DNA of 10,974 bases from Bacillota bacterium (lineage in GTDB: Bacteria > Bacillota > Clostridia > Oscillospirales > Ruminococcaceae): contig JAEWZG010000048.1 of assembly GCA_023395435.1 (NCBI GenBank), forward strand, positions 1 through 10,974, in the 5' to 3' direction. The position numbers and the translations under genes were made by a program. A model generated the notes under the pieces. The model did not search any database, was not told the origin of the DNA, and worked only from the letters and a program-made list of their open reading frames with translations. Shown in pieces: positions 1 through 7,676 of the stretch. How positions within the stretch are numbered: the stretch's first letter is position 1; each line of letters starts with the position of its first letter.

Positions 1-1058
1 ACGTTATCCTTTGTGAATACAGCTCTTTCAGGAAGTAGAACTACGCCTGAATCGTCAGCTGTATAAGCATTTGGATCAAGAACTGTATTTGGGAGAACTT
101 CAACTATTCCGATTTCTGGGACATCAATCTTGTCGCCTACTTTTACTTTGTTACCCTGTGCGAGGTAGTTTGCAAGGTAGCAACCAAGAGCTCCCTGAAT
201 CTTACAATCCCATAGTCCCCAACGAGTGATGATTCCTGCTTTGCAGTAATCCTTGATTGAGTTTGGTGAAGCAAAACCTGTTACAGTAACGTCATTAGCC
301 TTCTTATTCATGTTCTGCATAGCCTGAAGTGTTCCAGGAAGTGCAGTTGAGTCATTACAGATTACAAGGTCAATATCCTTGTGTGCTGAGAAGATTGACT
401 CACCAACTGAAATAGCTTTTTCTGCATCTTGTTCACTATAGTAGTTTGAAGGAGCAACGTTCTTCCAGTTTGGATATTTTTCTTTGATATATTTTTCGCC
501 AGCTACCTGCCATGAATTCTGGTCAGCAACTGTTGCCTGTGAGTAGTGCCAAGCGTACTTGATAGCATCTTTTTCAGGATCCTTGCCTCTTTCTTTTAAT
601 GACTCAACAGACATATCAACGAGCATTTTGCCGAGCTGCTCTGGTGTACCCTGTGAAACCATTAGTGAACGAGCGTCGCCTGAAACGTCTGAGTCCCAAG
701 TAACAACCTTAATGCCAGCTTTTCTTGCTTCTTTAAGAGCTGAATCAAGACCTGTTGCATCAACAGATGATACGCAGATAGCATCAGCGCCCTGTTGAAT
801 TGCATTGTTAATGATTGTAACTTGATTTGCAACTGATGCTTCAGCGTTACCATCATATTTTACAGTGTAGCCAACCTTCTTAGCATGCTCCTGAGCACCA
901 ACGTTAGCTGATTCGAAGAAAGCATTTCCTGTTAACTTTGGAATAAATACAACTGTTTTGCCTCCATTGTTTCCGTTTGCGTCATCTTTTTTGCCGCAGC
1001 CAGCGAAAGCTGTAGCTGCAAGAGCAACTGCCATAATAGCGGATAAAATTTTCTTCAT
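1..1058 (-). CDS. lsrB: AI-2-binding lipoprotein LsrB (3' end cut by window)
   Basis: Extracellular substrate-binding component of an AI-2 ABC importer, expected to be a lipid-anchored protein on the outer face of the membrane. The start at 1058 follows GGAGG (1064-1068) by 5 nt. Residues 1-21 are a signal peptide (MKKILSAIMAVALAATAF) ending in a lipobox-like FAGC, with Cys21 as the lipidation site. A short polar spacer follows, then a periplasmic-binding-protein type 1 fold. The match to E. coli LsrB as I recall it runs along the whole length: FIPKLTG, YDGNAEASV, QGADAI, TWDSD, SQGTPEQLG, ADQNSW, GLWD, VLLPERAVF. The AI-2 contacts Lys35, Asp116, Asp166, Gln167 and Pro220 correspond to Lys41, Asp122, Asp179, Gln180 and Pro241 here, but Ala222 is Thr243. 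352 codons are visible; by comparison with E. coli LsrB only about 8-10 residues are missing. It is the last gene of lsrACDB in this window, 57 bases after lsrD. A rhamnose-binding paralogue is the main alternative, but the neighbouring lsrK and lsrR favour AI-2. Confidence 0.9.
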   Translation of the reverse strand, partial: MKKILSAIMAVALAATAFAGCGKKDDANGNNGGKTVVFIPKLTGNAFFESANVGAQEHAKKVGYTVKYDGNAEASVANQVTIINNAIQQGADAICVSSVDATGLDSALKEARKAGIKVVTWDSDVSGDARSLMVSQGTPEQLGKMLVDMSVESLKERGKDPEKDAIKYAWHYSQATVADQNSWQVAGEKYIKEKYPNWKNVAPSNYYSEQDAEKAISVGESIFSAHKDIDLVICNDSTALPGTLQAMQNMNKKANDVTVTGFASPNSIKDYCKAGIITRWGLWDCKIQGALGCYLANYLAQGNKVKVGDKIDVPEIGIVEVLPNTVLDPNAYTADDSGVVLLPERAVFTKDN

Positions 1059-1081
1059 AAAAACCTCCAATGTTTTTTATT

Positions 1082-1111
1082 ATATTAAATTCCGTACTCA
1101 GAAATTAATAT
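1082..1111 (-). repeat. Imperfect AT-rich hairpin in the lsrD-lsrB gap
   Basis: Arms ATATTAAATT (1082-1091) and AAATTAATAT (1102-1111) pair at 9 of 10 positions around a 10-nt loop, within the 57-base gap between lsrD and lsrB. It is too AT-rich and lacks the right T-run to be a convincing terminator. It could be an mRNA processing or stabilising element that lets the binding protein be made in excess of the membrane parts. A TATAAT also occurs here on the minus strand (1079-1084) but has only a poor -35 (TAATTT), so a separate lsrB promoter is possible but weakly supported. Confidence 0.3.
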
Positions 1112-1115
1112 CTAA

Positions 1116-2144
1116 TTAAGCTTTAGCTTTCCTTCCAAAAAGCTTTGAGAATAGTGCCTTGATAGCACCTGTTACCTTTGTGTCAGACATCATGAATCTG
1201 ATTGCTACTGCAAGAATCAGAAGAATACCGACTGGAATATCAAGATACTGTGTATTAACGCCAGCCATTGACATACCAAATCTCATTATACCAATAACTA
1301 CTGCTGCAAGTGCTGTTCCGATTATTCCGCCGCTTCCGCCAAGGTTTGATGTACCACCGAGAACTACTGCCGTGATGATAGGGAGAGTAAGCTCCTTACC
1401 AAGGTCAGTTTTAGCCGTTCCGAGGTAAGCTGTTAGCATAATACCAGCGAGTGATGCTGCCATACCTGAAAGCACGTATGTGCTCATTGTGATTAGTTTT
1501 GAGTTGACGCCACAATATTCAGCTGCGTTTTTATTAACACCAGTCAGGAATACCTTGCGTCCGTATTTTGTTTTGTGTAGAATTACAAACATTATTACTA
1601 TAAGAACTAGAAAGATCACTAATTGATTTGGGATAATTTCAAAATACTTACGCTTTGCAATGTTTGTGAATTCTTCTGGGAATCCACTGATACCTTTGTA
1701 GCTTTCTGTTGTCGAAAGATTCGTTACTGCAATTGCAAGTCCTGAATATAAGAACTGTCCGCCAAGGGTTACTACCATTGGTTGTACTCCTGTGTATGCA
1801 ACAAAGAATCCACTGATAAGCCCACAGATAGCACCAATACAAAGACCGATTGCACACGCCATCCAGATATTAAGACCGACATCATGCCATAAAAGACCAA
1901 TTGAAATCGAAGTCAGACCAACTATTGAACCTGCCTGAATATCAATACCACCAGTGATGAGAACGAATGTTACTGCTAAAGAAATAATGCAGATTGGCAT
2001 AAAGTCATTGATACTTCCAAGAAGAACTCTTGGTTCTAAAAACTTTGGATTCAATGAGCCGAATATCAATACTTCAAATGCAAGCAATGCAACTAGTGAC
2101 GATTCCCAACGAAATACCTTTTTTTTAATTGCTAATTTATTCAT
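1116..2144 (-). CDS. lsrD: AI-2 ABC transporter permease LsrD
   Basis: Integral membrane subunit of the AI-2 importer, of the branched-chain/ribose-type permease family (BPD_transp_2). 342 residues, close to the 330 of E. coli LsrD. The protein is almost entirely hydrophobic segments (about 8-10 membrane spans) and carries the family loop GGIDIQAGSIVGL after the second or third span. The later segment LGGTSNLGGSGGIIGTALAA is the typical Gly-rich region that contacts the ATPase. The start at 2144 (MNKLAIKKK) is chosen because AAGGAGG (2153-2159) lies 8 nt upstream. A longer in-frame start at 2165 would place that ribosome-binding site inside the gene. It overlaps the end of lsrC by 8 bases (ATGAATAA), implying translational coupling. 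Assignment as D rather than C rests on gene order; the two permeases are paralogues and could be swapped in name. Confidence 0.88.
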   Translation of the reverse strand: MNKLAIKKKVFRWESSLVALLAFEVLIFGSLNPKFLEPRVLLGSINDFMPICIISLAVTFVLITGGIDIQAGSIVGLTSISIGLLWHDVGLNIWMACAIGLCIGAICGLISGFFVAYTGVQPMVVTLGGQFLYSGLAIAVTNLSTTESYKGISGFPEEFTNIAKRKYFEIIPNQLVIFLVLIVIMFVILHKTKYGRKVFLTGVNKNAAEYCGVNSKLITMSTYVLSGMAASLAGIMLTAYLGTAKTDLGKELTLPIITAVVLGGTSNLGGSGGIIGTALAAVVIGIMRFGMSMAGVNTQYLDIPVGILLILAVAIRFMMSDTKVTGAIKALFSKLFGRKAKA

Positions 2145-3156
2145 GAGCTCCGCCTCCTTGTACATCTGCTAGTGCTGTTTTTGCTGACAGACGAATACGT
2201 CTTGCTTTTTCTGAAGCGTAGCTCTGCATTAGAGCGTCAACAACAACGATTGTTATTAGAAGAATACCTGTTATAGTATTATCGTAGTCTGAAGAAATTC
2301 CGAGGAATACAAGGATACGGCTGATTGAAGCCATAAGTGTTGCACCGATTGCTGCACCGATTACTGAACCAACACCACCTGTAAGGCTTATTCCTCCAAG
2401 TACACATGCAGCGATTGCTTTCATTTCATATCCGTTTCCAGCCATTGGTGTTACAAACCCAACCCTTGAAACAAACATTACTCCACCGATTGCAGCAAGA
2501 ATTCCACAGATTACGAATGCTGACATTTTTGTTACTCGTACCGGAATACCAAGTAGTGTTGCTCCGCCTGTGTTGTCACCGACAGCAGCAAAATATCTAC
2601 CCTTTTTAGTCTTTGTAAGAATCAGATGAATTACTACCATTAGGATAACAATTCCGACAAGAAAATATGTAAAATTCTTTCCGATACTTTTTTGTGCATA
2701 TTGCTTAAATTCATAAGGTATATTTTCAACCCACTTACCATCTGTATATACATAGATAAGTCCTCGGATAATACCATATGTACCAAGCGTCATTATGATT
2801 GATGGAATTTTTAATACTGTTACGCCGAATCCATTAATAAGACCGATTATTGCTCCGATTACTATAGATACAAGTAATGCAACTATTACTGATGAGCCGT
2901 CTCGGATAAGTGTTGCAGATACCGCCGCACACATTCCTATTGTTGCTCCAAGTGAAACATCAATTTCACCAGAAATGATAACAAATGCAATACCAATTGA
3001 AGCGATTATGTAAATAACACTACCATTTAGTAACATCATTATGTTATCCATTGTTAAAAAGTCAGGGTTCTTTAATCCAACAAGCAGGAACAAAGCTACT
3101 ACAATAAATATTGTTTTAAGCTCTTTCGCTTTTAATAGTGTCTTAATTTTGCTCAT
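2137..3156 (-). CDS. lsrC: AI-2 ABC transporter permease LsrC
   Basis: Second membrane subunit of the AI-2 importer, paired with LsrD to form the channel. 339 residues, against 342 in E. coli LsrC. Multiple hydrophobic spans start at about residue 14 (IFIVVALFLLVGL). The permease-family loop GEIDVSLGATIGMC is near residues 63-76, and the C-terminal part has VLGGISLTGGVGSVIGAAIG, equivalent to the Gly-rich coupling region of RbsC-type permeases. A basic, soluble C-terminal tail follows the last span. The start at 3156 follows GGGAGGGG and shares one base with the stop of lsrA (TAATG), so it is translationally coupled to the ATPase gene. It overlaps lsrD by 8 bases at its end. The substrate is inferred from the operon, since family members also carry pentoses and rhamnose. 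Confidence 0.9.
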   Translation of the reverse strand: MSKIKTLLKAKELKTIFIVVALFLLVGLKNPDFLTMDNIMMLLNGSVIYIIASIGIAFVIISGEIDVSLGATIGMCAAVSATLIRDGSSVIVALLVSIVIGAIIGLINGFGVTVLKIPSIIMTLGTYGIIRGLIYVYTDGKWVENIPYEFKQYAQKSIGKNFTYFLVGIVILMVVIHLILTKTKKGRYFAAVGDNTGGATLLGIPVRVTKMSAFVICGILAAIGGVMFVSRVGFVTPMAGNGYEMKAIAACVLGGISLTGGVGSVIGAAIGATLMASISRILVFLGISSDYDNTITGILLITIVVVDALMQSYASEKARRIRLSAKTALADVQGGGAHE

Positions 3157-4673
3157 TAATTTTCCCCTCCCTTATAAACTCCGAATGAAGCAGCCATCAG
3201 GTTGTCCTGATTAATATCTTCCTTATTGAAGCTATGGTTAAGCTTTCCAAAATACATTGTGATTGCCCTATCTGAAAGCTCCATGATTTCTTCCATATCA
3301 GATGAAATAAGCAGAATTGCAAGTCCCTGTTTACGTAGTTGATCAATAATTTTATAAACATCTCCACGTGCAGCAGCATCAATACCACGGGTCGGCTCGT
3401 CAAGAATTACAACCTTCGGGCTTGTTGATAATGATCGCGCTATAACAACCTTCTGCTGATTACCACCTGAAAGTGAACCCATTATCTGATCCTGTCCAGT
3501 AACCTTTGTTCTGAAATCATCTACATACTTCTGTGTAACCTTCTTTTCAGTCTTGAAGTTTACAAACACCTTACTCATACTGTCAAGACAGGTTGCAGTT
3601 GTGTTTGTTGCAACATCACTGATTCTAAAGATACCATTTAAGAATCTGTCTTCAGGAACATAATTTAGTCCTTTTTTAAGAACTGATTTTGTGCTTAGTC
3701 CTGTAATATCTTTGCCATCAAGAATAACTTTACCCTTTTTAACCTTATCCTTACCGAATATTGTTGTAGCAAGTTCCGTACGTCCTGCACCAACAACTCC
3801 CGCAAGTCCGAGGATTTCTCCTGGATAAACTTCAAAGCTTACATCAGAGAATCCGTATCCTGAAAGTCCCTTTACTTCAAGAATTGGCTTGAGGTTTTCG
3901 TAATTCATCTGATTTTTCTTAACTTCGGTTGCCTTCTCAGTTGCATTTGGAGGAAGCAGACCTTTAACAAGAATTTCTCTCGTAAATTCTTCGATAGGAC
4001 CACTCATTGAAACCAGACCATCACGCATTATTGCAACGTGAGTTGAAATATCAAATACTTCGTTTAGTCTGTGTGTGATATATATTATGCTTATGTTTTT
4101 CTTCTTAAGGTCATCTACTATTTTAAATAGTGATTCAACCTCTTTAAATGTCAATGAACTTGTTGGCTCATCAAGAATAAGTATTCTTGCATTTCTCATA
4201 AGACCTCGAAGCAATTCAACAAGTTGCTGTTCCGCGATTGAAAGGCTATCTGCCTTTCTTGAAACATCCATTGTCCAGCCAAGCTGTTTTATCAGAGTAC
4301 CGAGTCTTTTCTTAAGAGCACTCTTCTTTTCCTTAAATCCTATTATAATGTTTTCTTCAACAGTCATATTAGGAAAAAGCATTGGCTCCTGTGGAACAAG
4401 ATATATGCCTTGTGCAAGTGCAGCAGAAGGTTTATTAAGGTTTACCTTCTTACCTGCTATATAAATTTCACCTTTATCCTGCTGATATATTCCCATGATG
4501 ATTTTCATTAGTGTACTTTTACCTGCTCCGTTTCCACCTATTAAGGAAATACACTCGCCAGGTCTAACATCAAGGTCAATACCTTTAAGTACGGCATTGC
4601 TTCCAAAAGACTTATATATTTCTCTAACTGAAATCATCGTTTCGTTTGGAGCGTTTCTGCGTTCTACTGTCAT
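3156..4673 (-). CDS. lsrA: AI-2 ABC transporter dual ATPase LsrA
   Basis: Cytoplasmic ATPase that powers AI-2 import; two nucleotide-binding domains in one chain, as in RbsA/LsrA. 505 residues, close to E. coli LsrA (511). First domain: Walker A GGNGAGKS (46-53), Q-loop Gln95, degenerate signature LSIAEQQ (144-150), Walker B ILILDEP (164-170), His201. Second domain: Walker A-like GVVGAGRTE (292-300), where Arg replaces the Walker lysine, canonical signature LSGGNQQ (401-407) and Walker B VVILDEP (421-427). This asymmetry (one poor signature, one poor Walker A) is usual in this carbohydrate-importer class and suggests one fully competent ATP site. The start at 4673 is preferred because GGAGG (4681-4685) precedes it by 7 nt; an upstream in-frame ATG at 4697 would contain that site in its coding sequence. 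It is the first gene of lsrACDB and shares one base with lsrC. Confidence 0.93.
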   Translation of the reverse strand: MTVERRNAPNETMISVREIYKSFGSNAVLKGIDLDVRPGECISLIGGNGAGKSTLMKIIMGIYQQDKGEIYIAGKKVNLNKPSAALAQGIYLVPQEPMLFPNMTVEENIIIGFKEKKSALKKRLGTLIKQLGWTMDVSRKADSLSIAEQQLVELLRGLMRNARILILDEPTSSLTFKEVESLFKIVDDLKKKNISIIYITHRLNEVFDISTHVAIMRDGLVSMSGPIEEFTREILVKGLLPPNATEKATEVKKNQMNYENLKPILEVKGLSGYGFSDVSFEVYPGEILGLAGVVGAGRTELATTIFGKDKVKKGKVILDGKDITGLSTKSVLKKGLNYVPEDRFLNGIFRISDVATNTTATCLDSMSKVFVNFKTEKKVTQKYVDDFRTKVTGQDQIMGSLSGGNQQKVVIARSLSTSPKVVILDEPTRGIDAAARGDVYKIIDQLRKQGLAILLISSDMEEIMELSDRAITMYFGKLNHSFNKEDINQDNLMAASFGVYKGGEN

Positions 4674-4694
4674 TTTAATACCTCCATACAAAAT

Positions 4695-4708
4695 CATAAC
4701 AAATGTTT
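4695..4708. promoter_or_regulatory. Candidate LsrR operator in the lsrA leader
   Basis: CATAACAAATG followed by TTT; the same 11-base word occurs at 4976-4986 in the lsrR leader. It lies between the predicted lsrA transcription start and the lsrA ribosome-binding site. Assignment to LsrR is inferred from the duplication in both divergent leaders. Confidence 0.4.
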
Positions 4709-4734
4709 ACGTTGTGAATTTCTGTGTTATTATC

Positions 4735-4763
4735 ATAATATACAAAAACGCCAAAATTGTAAA
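4735..4763 (-). promoter_or_regulatory. Predicted sigma-A promoter of lsrACDB
   Basis: On the minus strand TTTACA (4758-4763) and TATTAT (4735-4740) are separated by exactly 17 nt; each hexamer differs from consensus at one position. Transcription would start near 4728, giving a leader of about 55 nt before lsrA. The AACAAATG word at 4698-4705 lies about 25 nt downstream of this predicted start, where a bound repressor could block transcription. Confidence 0.65.
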
Positions 4764-4872
4764 GCTGAAATATTTACCATATAAAATAATTTATGTATAT
4801 TATAAATAGAAAAATCGAAAATATACGTTAATTTAGGGTTAAAAACAACAAATATGCTTACTATATTATAGA

Positions 4873-4908
4873 TATTGCACTATATATAAATTATAAATAT
4901 GTGCAATA
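4873..4908. repeat. Inverted repeat TATTGCAC / GTGCAATA
   Basis: Arms 4873-4880 and 4901-4908 are exact reverse complements, separated by 20 bases of A/T only. It lies between the two divergent promoters, about 30 bases upstream of the lsrR -35 box and about 110 bases upstream of the lsrA -35 box. With a 28-base centre-to-centre spacing it looks more like a paired protein-binding site than a transcript hairpin. The bound factor is unknown; LsrR or a global regulator are possibilities. Confidence 0.45.
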
Positions 4909-4937
4909 CTAACAAATTTGCAAAAATTCGAATATAA

Positions 4938-4966
4938 TTGACAAACAATAATATTAATGATATAAT
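4938..4966 (+). promoter_or_regulatory. Perfect-consensus sigma-A promoter of lsrR-lsrK-cupin
   Basis: TTGACA (4938-4943) and TATAAT (4961-4966) with a 17-nt spacer match the sigma-A consensus at every position. The start is expected near 4973, giving a leader of about 110 nt before lsrR. So strong a core promoter suggests that control is by repression; candidate operators lie just downstream at 4976-5024. Confidence 0.8.
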
Positions 4967-4975
4967 CTCAATTAA

Positions 4976-5024
4976 CATAACAAATGATTTAATTAGCAAC
5001 ATATGTTAGAAAACAAATGTTTGT
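4976..5024. promoter_or_regulatory. Candidate LsrR operator cluster in the lsrR leader
   Basis: Three related elements sit in tandem just downstream of the lsrR promoter: CATAACAAATG (4976-4986), the perfect palindrome AACATATGTT (4998-5007), and ACAAATGTTTGT (5013-5024), an inverted repeat ACAAA/TTTGT with a 2-base centre. Spacing from the first to the third word is 33 bases, about three helical turns. This would suit autorepression by an oligomeric SorC-family regulator, but binding is inferred. Confidence 0.45.
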
Positions 5025-5085
5025 ATTTTTAGAATCTGTTGTATTAAAATTTGTATATAAAAGTATGAAAAGGAGCAAAAAGCCA

Positions 5086-5997
5086 ATGGACTATGAAGAA
5101 ATACTTATATATAAGACAGCGTGGTACTATTATATAGAAGGAATGACTCAACAGAAAATTGCAGAGCTTATGGGTATCAGCAGAATGAGAGTTATTAAAC
5201 TTCTTGAAAAGGCACATAAAACTGGAATTGTACAGATTAAGATCCGCGAGGACAAGGTTGCACGAATTCAGTCGGAAAAAGAACTTATCACTAAATATGG
5301 ATTGAAGGATGCTTTTGTTGTACCATCAAACCCAAACGATGCTGACACAAATGAAACTATTTCAAAGGCAGCCGCAATGTATATAAGTGACAGACTTGAA
5401 AACAATACTTTTGTGAATATAGGTTATGGTGATACTTTAAGCCGAGTTCTCAACAACCTAACTAAGAATTCTGATAAGAGTTTTTCGTTGGTTTCGCTCA
5501 CTGGTGGAGTAAATCATTATCTCCAGAATATGCAGCACAATCTTGAGAATGCAACAATTCACCTAACTCCAGCTCCACTGGTTGCAAGCACAAAGGAAAT
5601 GGTTGCTGCTATTAAAGAAGAGGGTTCTGTCAAGGAAATTTCAAGGCTGACAAAGCTTTCATCAATGACCGTTATTGGTATTGGTGCTATGGATGATACT
5701 GCTACAATATTTAAAAATGGTATTCTTACAAATAACGATAAGCTGTATCTTAAAATGCAGGGTGCTGTTGGTGATATCTTGAGTCATTTTATTGATAAGG
5801 ATGGAAATCTCGTAAAATCAGGCTTTGATGACAGACTTATAAGTACTTCACTTGAAACTGTCAAAAGTCTTAATAATGTCATAGGAGTTGCTGGAGGAGA
5901 ATCAAAAATCGATGCAATTAAAGCAACCTTAAATGGAAAATACATTGACATACTTATTACTGACGAAAAGACAGCAATTAAGCTAACAGAAGAATAA
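5086..5997 (+). CDS. lsrR: LsrR-type SorC-family transcriptional repressor
   Basis: DNA-binding regulator expected to repress lsrACDB and its own operon until phospho-AI-2 binds. 303 residues (E. coli LsrR 317). The N-terminal helix-turn-helix is at about residues 20-43 (MTQQKIAELMGISRMRVIKL), preceded by TAWYYYIEG as in enteric LsrR. The SorC sugar-phosphate-binding domain fills the rest, with LTGGVNHYL, TPAPLVAST, VIGIGAM, GAVGDIL and GVAGGESK (267-274), all matching LsrR motifs in order. Start chosen at 5086 (MDYEEILIY): AAAGGAG at 5069-5075 lies 10 nt upstream, and family similarity begins here. In-frame ATGs at 5017 and 5065 have no good ribosome-binding site and would add residues unlike the family. 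The gene is divergent from lsrA, has a perfect-consensus promoter, and is followed by lsrK after 74 bases without a terminator. Other SorC regulators respond to different sugar phosphates; the AI-2 assignment rests on similarity plus context. Confidence 0.92.
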   Translation: MDYEEILIYKTAWYYYIEGMTQQKIAELMGISRMRVIKLLEKAHKTGIVQIKIREDKVARIQSEKELITKYGLKDAFVVPSNPNDADTNETISKAAAMYISDRLENNTFVNIGYGDTLSRVLNNLTKNSDKSFSLVSLTGGVNHYLQNMQHNLENATIHLTPAPLVASTKEMVAAIKEEGSVKEISRLTKLSSMTVIGIGAMDDTATIFKNGILTNNDKLYLKMQGAVGDILSHFIDKDGNLVKSGFDDRLISTSLETVKSLNNVIGVAGGESKIDAIKATLNGKYIDILITDEKTAIKLTEE

Positions 5998-6071
5998 GAC
6001 AATTTAACACATGACATAACTGACATTAGTACTATTCATAATTTTAATTCACTACCTTATGGAGGAACGTC

Positions 6072-7637
6072 ATGGAAAAGAAATATCTTCTGGCCATTGA
6101 TGCCGGAACTGGAAGTGTTCGAGCTGTACTCTTTGATAAAGAAGGTTGTCAGCTCAGTTGCGTTCAGAAGGAATGGGAACACAAAGAAGACCCACGCTAT
6201 CCTGGAAGTATGGATTTTGACTGGGTTACAAACTGGAATTATGCACGTGAATGTATCATCGGCGTTTTAGATGATACAAAACTCAATCCAGCTGAAATTG
6301 CCGCGATCAGTACGACCTGTATGCGAGAGGGAATTGTCCTTTATGATGATAATGGCAATGAAATCTGGGCTTGTGCAAATGTTGACGCAAGAAGTACAGA
6401 TGAGGTTTCAGAACTTATCAAGATGAATCCTGAACTTGAAAAGGAAATCTATTCTATTTCAGGTCAGACATATGCACTTGGCGCTTTACCAAGGCTTTTA
6501 TGGGTTAAAAACAAAATGCCAGAGGTTTACGCAAAGACAGCAAAAGTATCTATGTTCAACGACTGGCTCATTTATAAGTTGTCAGGTGTTCTTACAACGG
6601 AACCAAGCAACGGCTGTACGACCGGAATATTTAACCTTGAAGAAAGAAACTGGGATGCTTCTATTGCCGATAAGTGCGGATTGCGTTCTGATATTTTCCC
6701 TGAAGTTAGTGAATGTGGAAGCGTTGTTGCAACAGTAAGTGCAAAGGGCGCTTCTGATACAGGACTTGCCGAAGGAACAGTAATTGTCGCAGGTGGCGGA
6801 GATGCACAGCTCGGGTGTATCGGTATCGGTGTTGTTGATAAAAATCAGGCTGCTGTTTTTGGTGGAAGCTTCTGGCAGTATGAATTTAATACTGATTCAG
6901 GTGCAACTGATTCAGACTGTAGAGTAAGAGTCAACTGTCATGCAGTTCCACAGATGTGGCAATATGAAGCTCTTGCTTTTAAACCAGGTCTTGTTATGAG
7001 GTGGTTCAGGGATGCATTCTGTCAGCTTGAAAAGAAAATGGGTGAAGAAACTGGCAGAGATCCATATTATTTAATGGATATTGAAGCTGCAAAGATTCCT
7101 GCTGGAAGCTATGGAATGATGTGTACATTCTCAGACGTAATGAACTATATAAACTGGAAGCATTGCTCACCAACATTCACAAATTTTGACCTTGATCCAT
7201 GTAAATTCAATAGATATACCTTTTATCGTGCTATCATGGAGAATACTGCTCTTGTAACACGTGGTCATCTTGATCTGGTTAAAGAAGCAACGGGGAATAT
7301 GCCTGCTGAGATTGTATTTGCTGGTGGAGCTGCAAAGAGTTCCTTGTGGTGTCAGATAGTTTCTGACGTTCTCGGACTTCCTATTAAAATTCCTGTAGTA
7401 AAAGAAGCAACCGCTCTTGGTGCTGCTATTCTTGCTGGATATGGCGTTGGAATATACACTAATATTTCTGAAACTGCTAAAAAGCTTGTTAAATGGGATA
7501 AGACATATTATCCGAACATGGATAACTACAAGATTTATACAGAGCTTTATGCAACATGGAAGGAAGTTTACGCTGCACAGCTTGAGCTTTCAGATAAGGG
7601 TGTAACAAACTATATGTGGTGTGCACCAGGACTTTAA
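6072..7637 (+). CDS. lsrK: Autoinducer-2 kinase LsrK
   Basis: Cytoplasmic FGGY-family carbohydrate kinase that phosphorylates imported AI-2 (DPD) at C5 using ATP, trapping it in the cell and making the inducer of LsrR. 521 residues against 530 in E. coli LsrK. Phosphate-binding loop DAGTGS at 10-15; MREGIVLYDDNGNEIWACAN and VDARSTDEVSEL closely match LsrK. GGGDAQLGC holds Asp244, the catalytic base by family analogy. FGGSFWQ and the run MRWFRDAFC are LsrK-like. FAGGAAKSSLW (416-426) is the ATP-binding motif, followed by PVVKEATALGAA. The C-terminus WCAPGL parallels WKAPGL in E. coli. This extended match makes another FGGY kinase (xylulose, rhamnulose) unlikely. The start follows GGAGG (6061-6065) by 6 nt. 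It lies 74 bases after lsrR and 39 bases before the cupin gene, so all three are probably co-transcribed. Confidence 0.94.
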   Translation: MEKKYLLAIDAGTGSVRAVLFDKEGCQLSCVQKEWEHKEDPRYPGSMDFDWVTNWNYARECIIGVLDDTKLNPAEIAAISTTCMREGIVLYDDNGNEIWACANVDARSTDEVSELIKMNPELEKEIYSISGQTYALGALPRLLWVKNKMPEVYAKTAKVSMFNDWLIYKLSGVLTTEPSNGCTTGIFNLEERNWDASIADKCGLRSDIFPEVSECGSVVATVSAKGASDTGLAEGTVIVAGGGDAQLGCIGIGVVDKNQAAVFGGSFWQYEFNTDSGATDSDCRVRVNCHAVPQMWQYEALAFKPGLVMRWFRDAFCQLEKKMGEETGRDPYYLMDIEAAKIPAGSYGMMCTFSDVMNYINWKHCSPTFTNFDLDPCKFNRYTFYRAIMENTALVTRGHLDLVKEATGNMPAEIVFAGGAAKSSLWCQIVSDVLGLPIKIPVVKEATALGAAILAGYGVGIYTNISETAKKLVKWDKTYYPNMDNYKIYTELYATWKEVYAAQLELSDKGVTNYMWCAPGL

Positions 7638-7676
7638 TATTTAATTAGTATATAAATTGATTTTAGGAGAATAAAA

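Larger units (their letters stand above)
4674..5085. promoter_or_regulatory. Divergent lsrA/lsrR control region
   Basis: 412 bases without a gene, very AT-rich, between the divergent lsrA and lsrR starts. It holds one promoter facing each way, three AACAAATG words (4698-4705, 4979-4986, 5012-5019), the 10-base perfect palindrome AACATATGTT (4998-5007) and an 8-base inverted repeat (4873-4908). In enteric bacteria the equivalent intergenic region is where LsrR represses both operons; the same role is inferred here. I see no convincing catabolite (cre) box and no riboswitch-like structure. Confidence 0.75.

Noticed and set aside
559..798. Plus-strand open frame of 79 codons inside the lsrB region
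   Set aside because: Antisense shadow of lsrB, whose translation aligns end to end with known LsrB proteins.
4075..4464. Plus-strand open frame of 129 codons inside the lsrA region
   Set aside because: Antisense to the first ATPase domain, which carries all its expected motifs on the minus strand.
4757..4772. Possible catabolite (cre) box near TTGTAAAGCTGAAA
   Set aside because: The centre is GC rather than the CG required by the cre consensus, the other half does not match, and the lsrA -35 hexamer explains part of it.
5017..5085. Longer LsrR with 23 extra N-terminal residues starting at 5017
   Set aside because: No ribosome-binding site before 5017, the added residues do not resemble LsrR, and the region contains operator-like repeats. 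The ATG at 5086 has AAAGGAG upstream and begins where family similarity begins.
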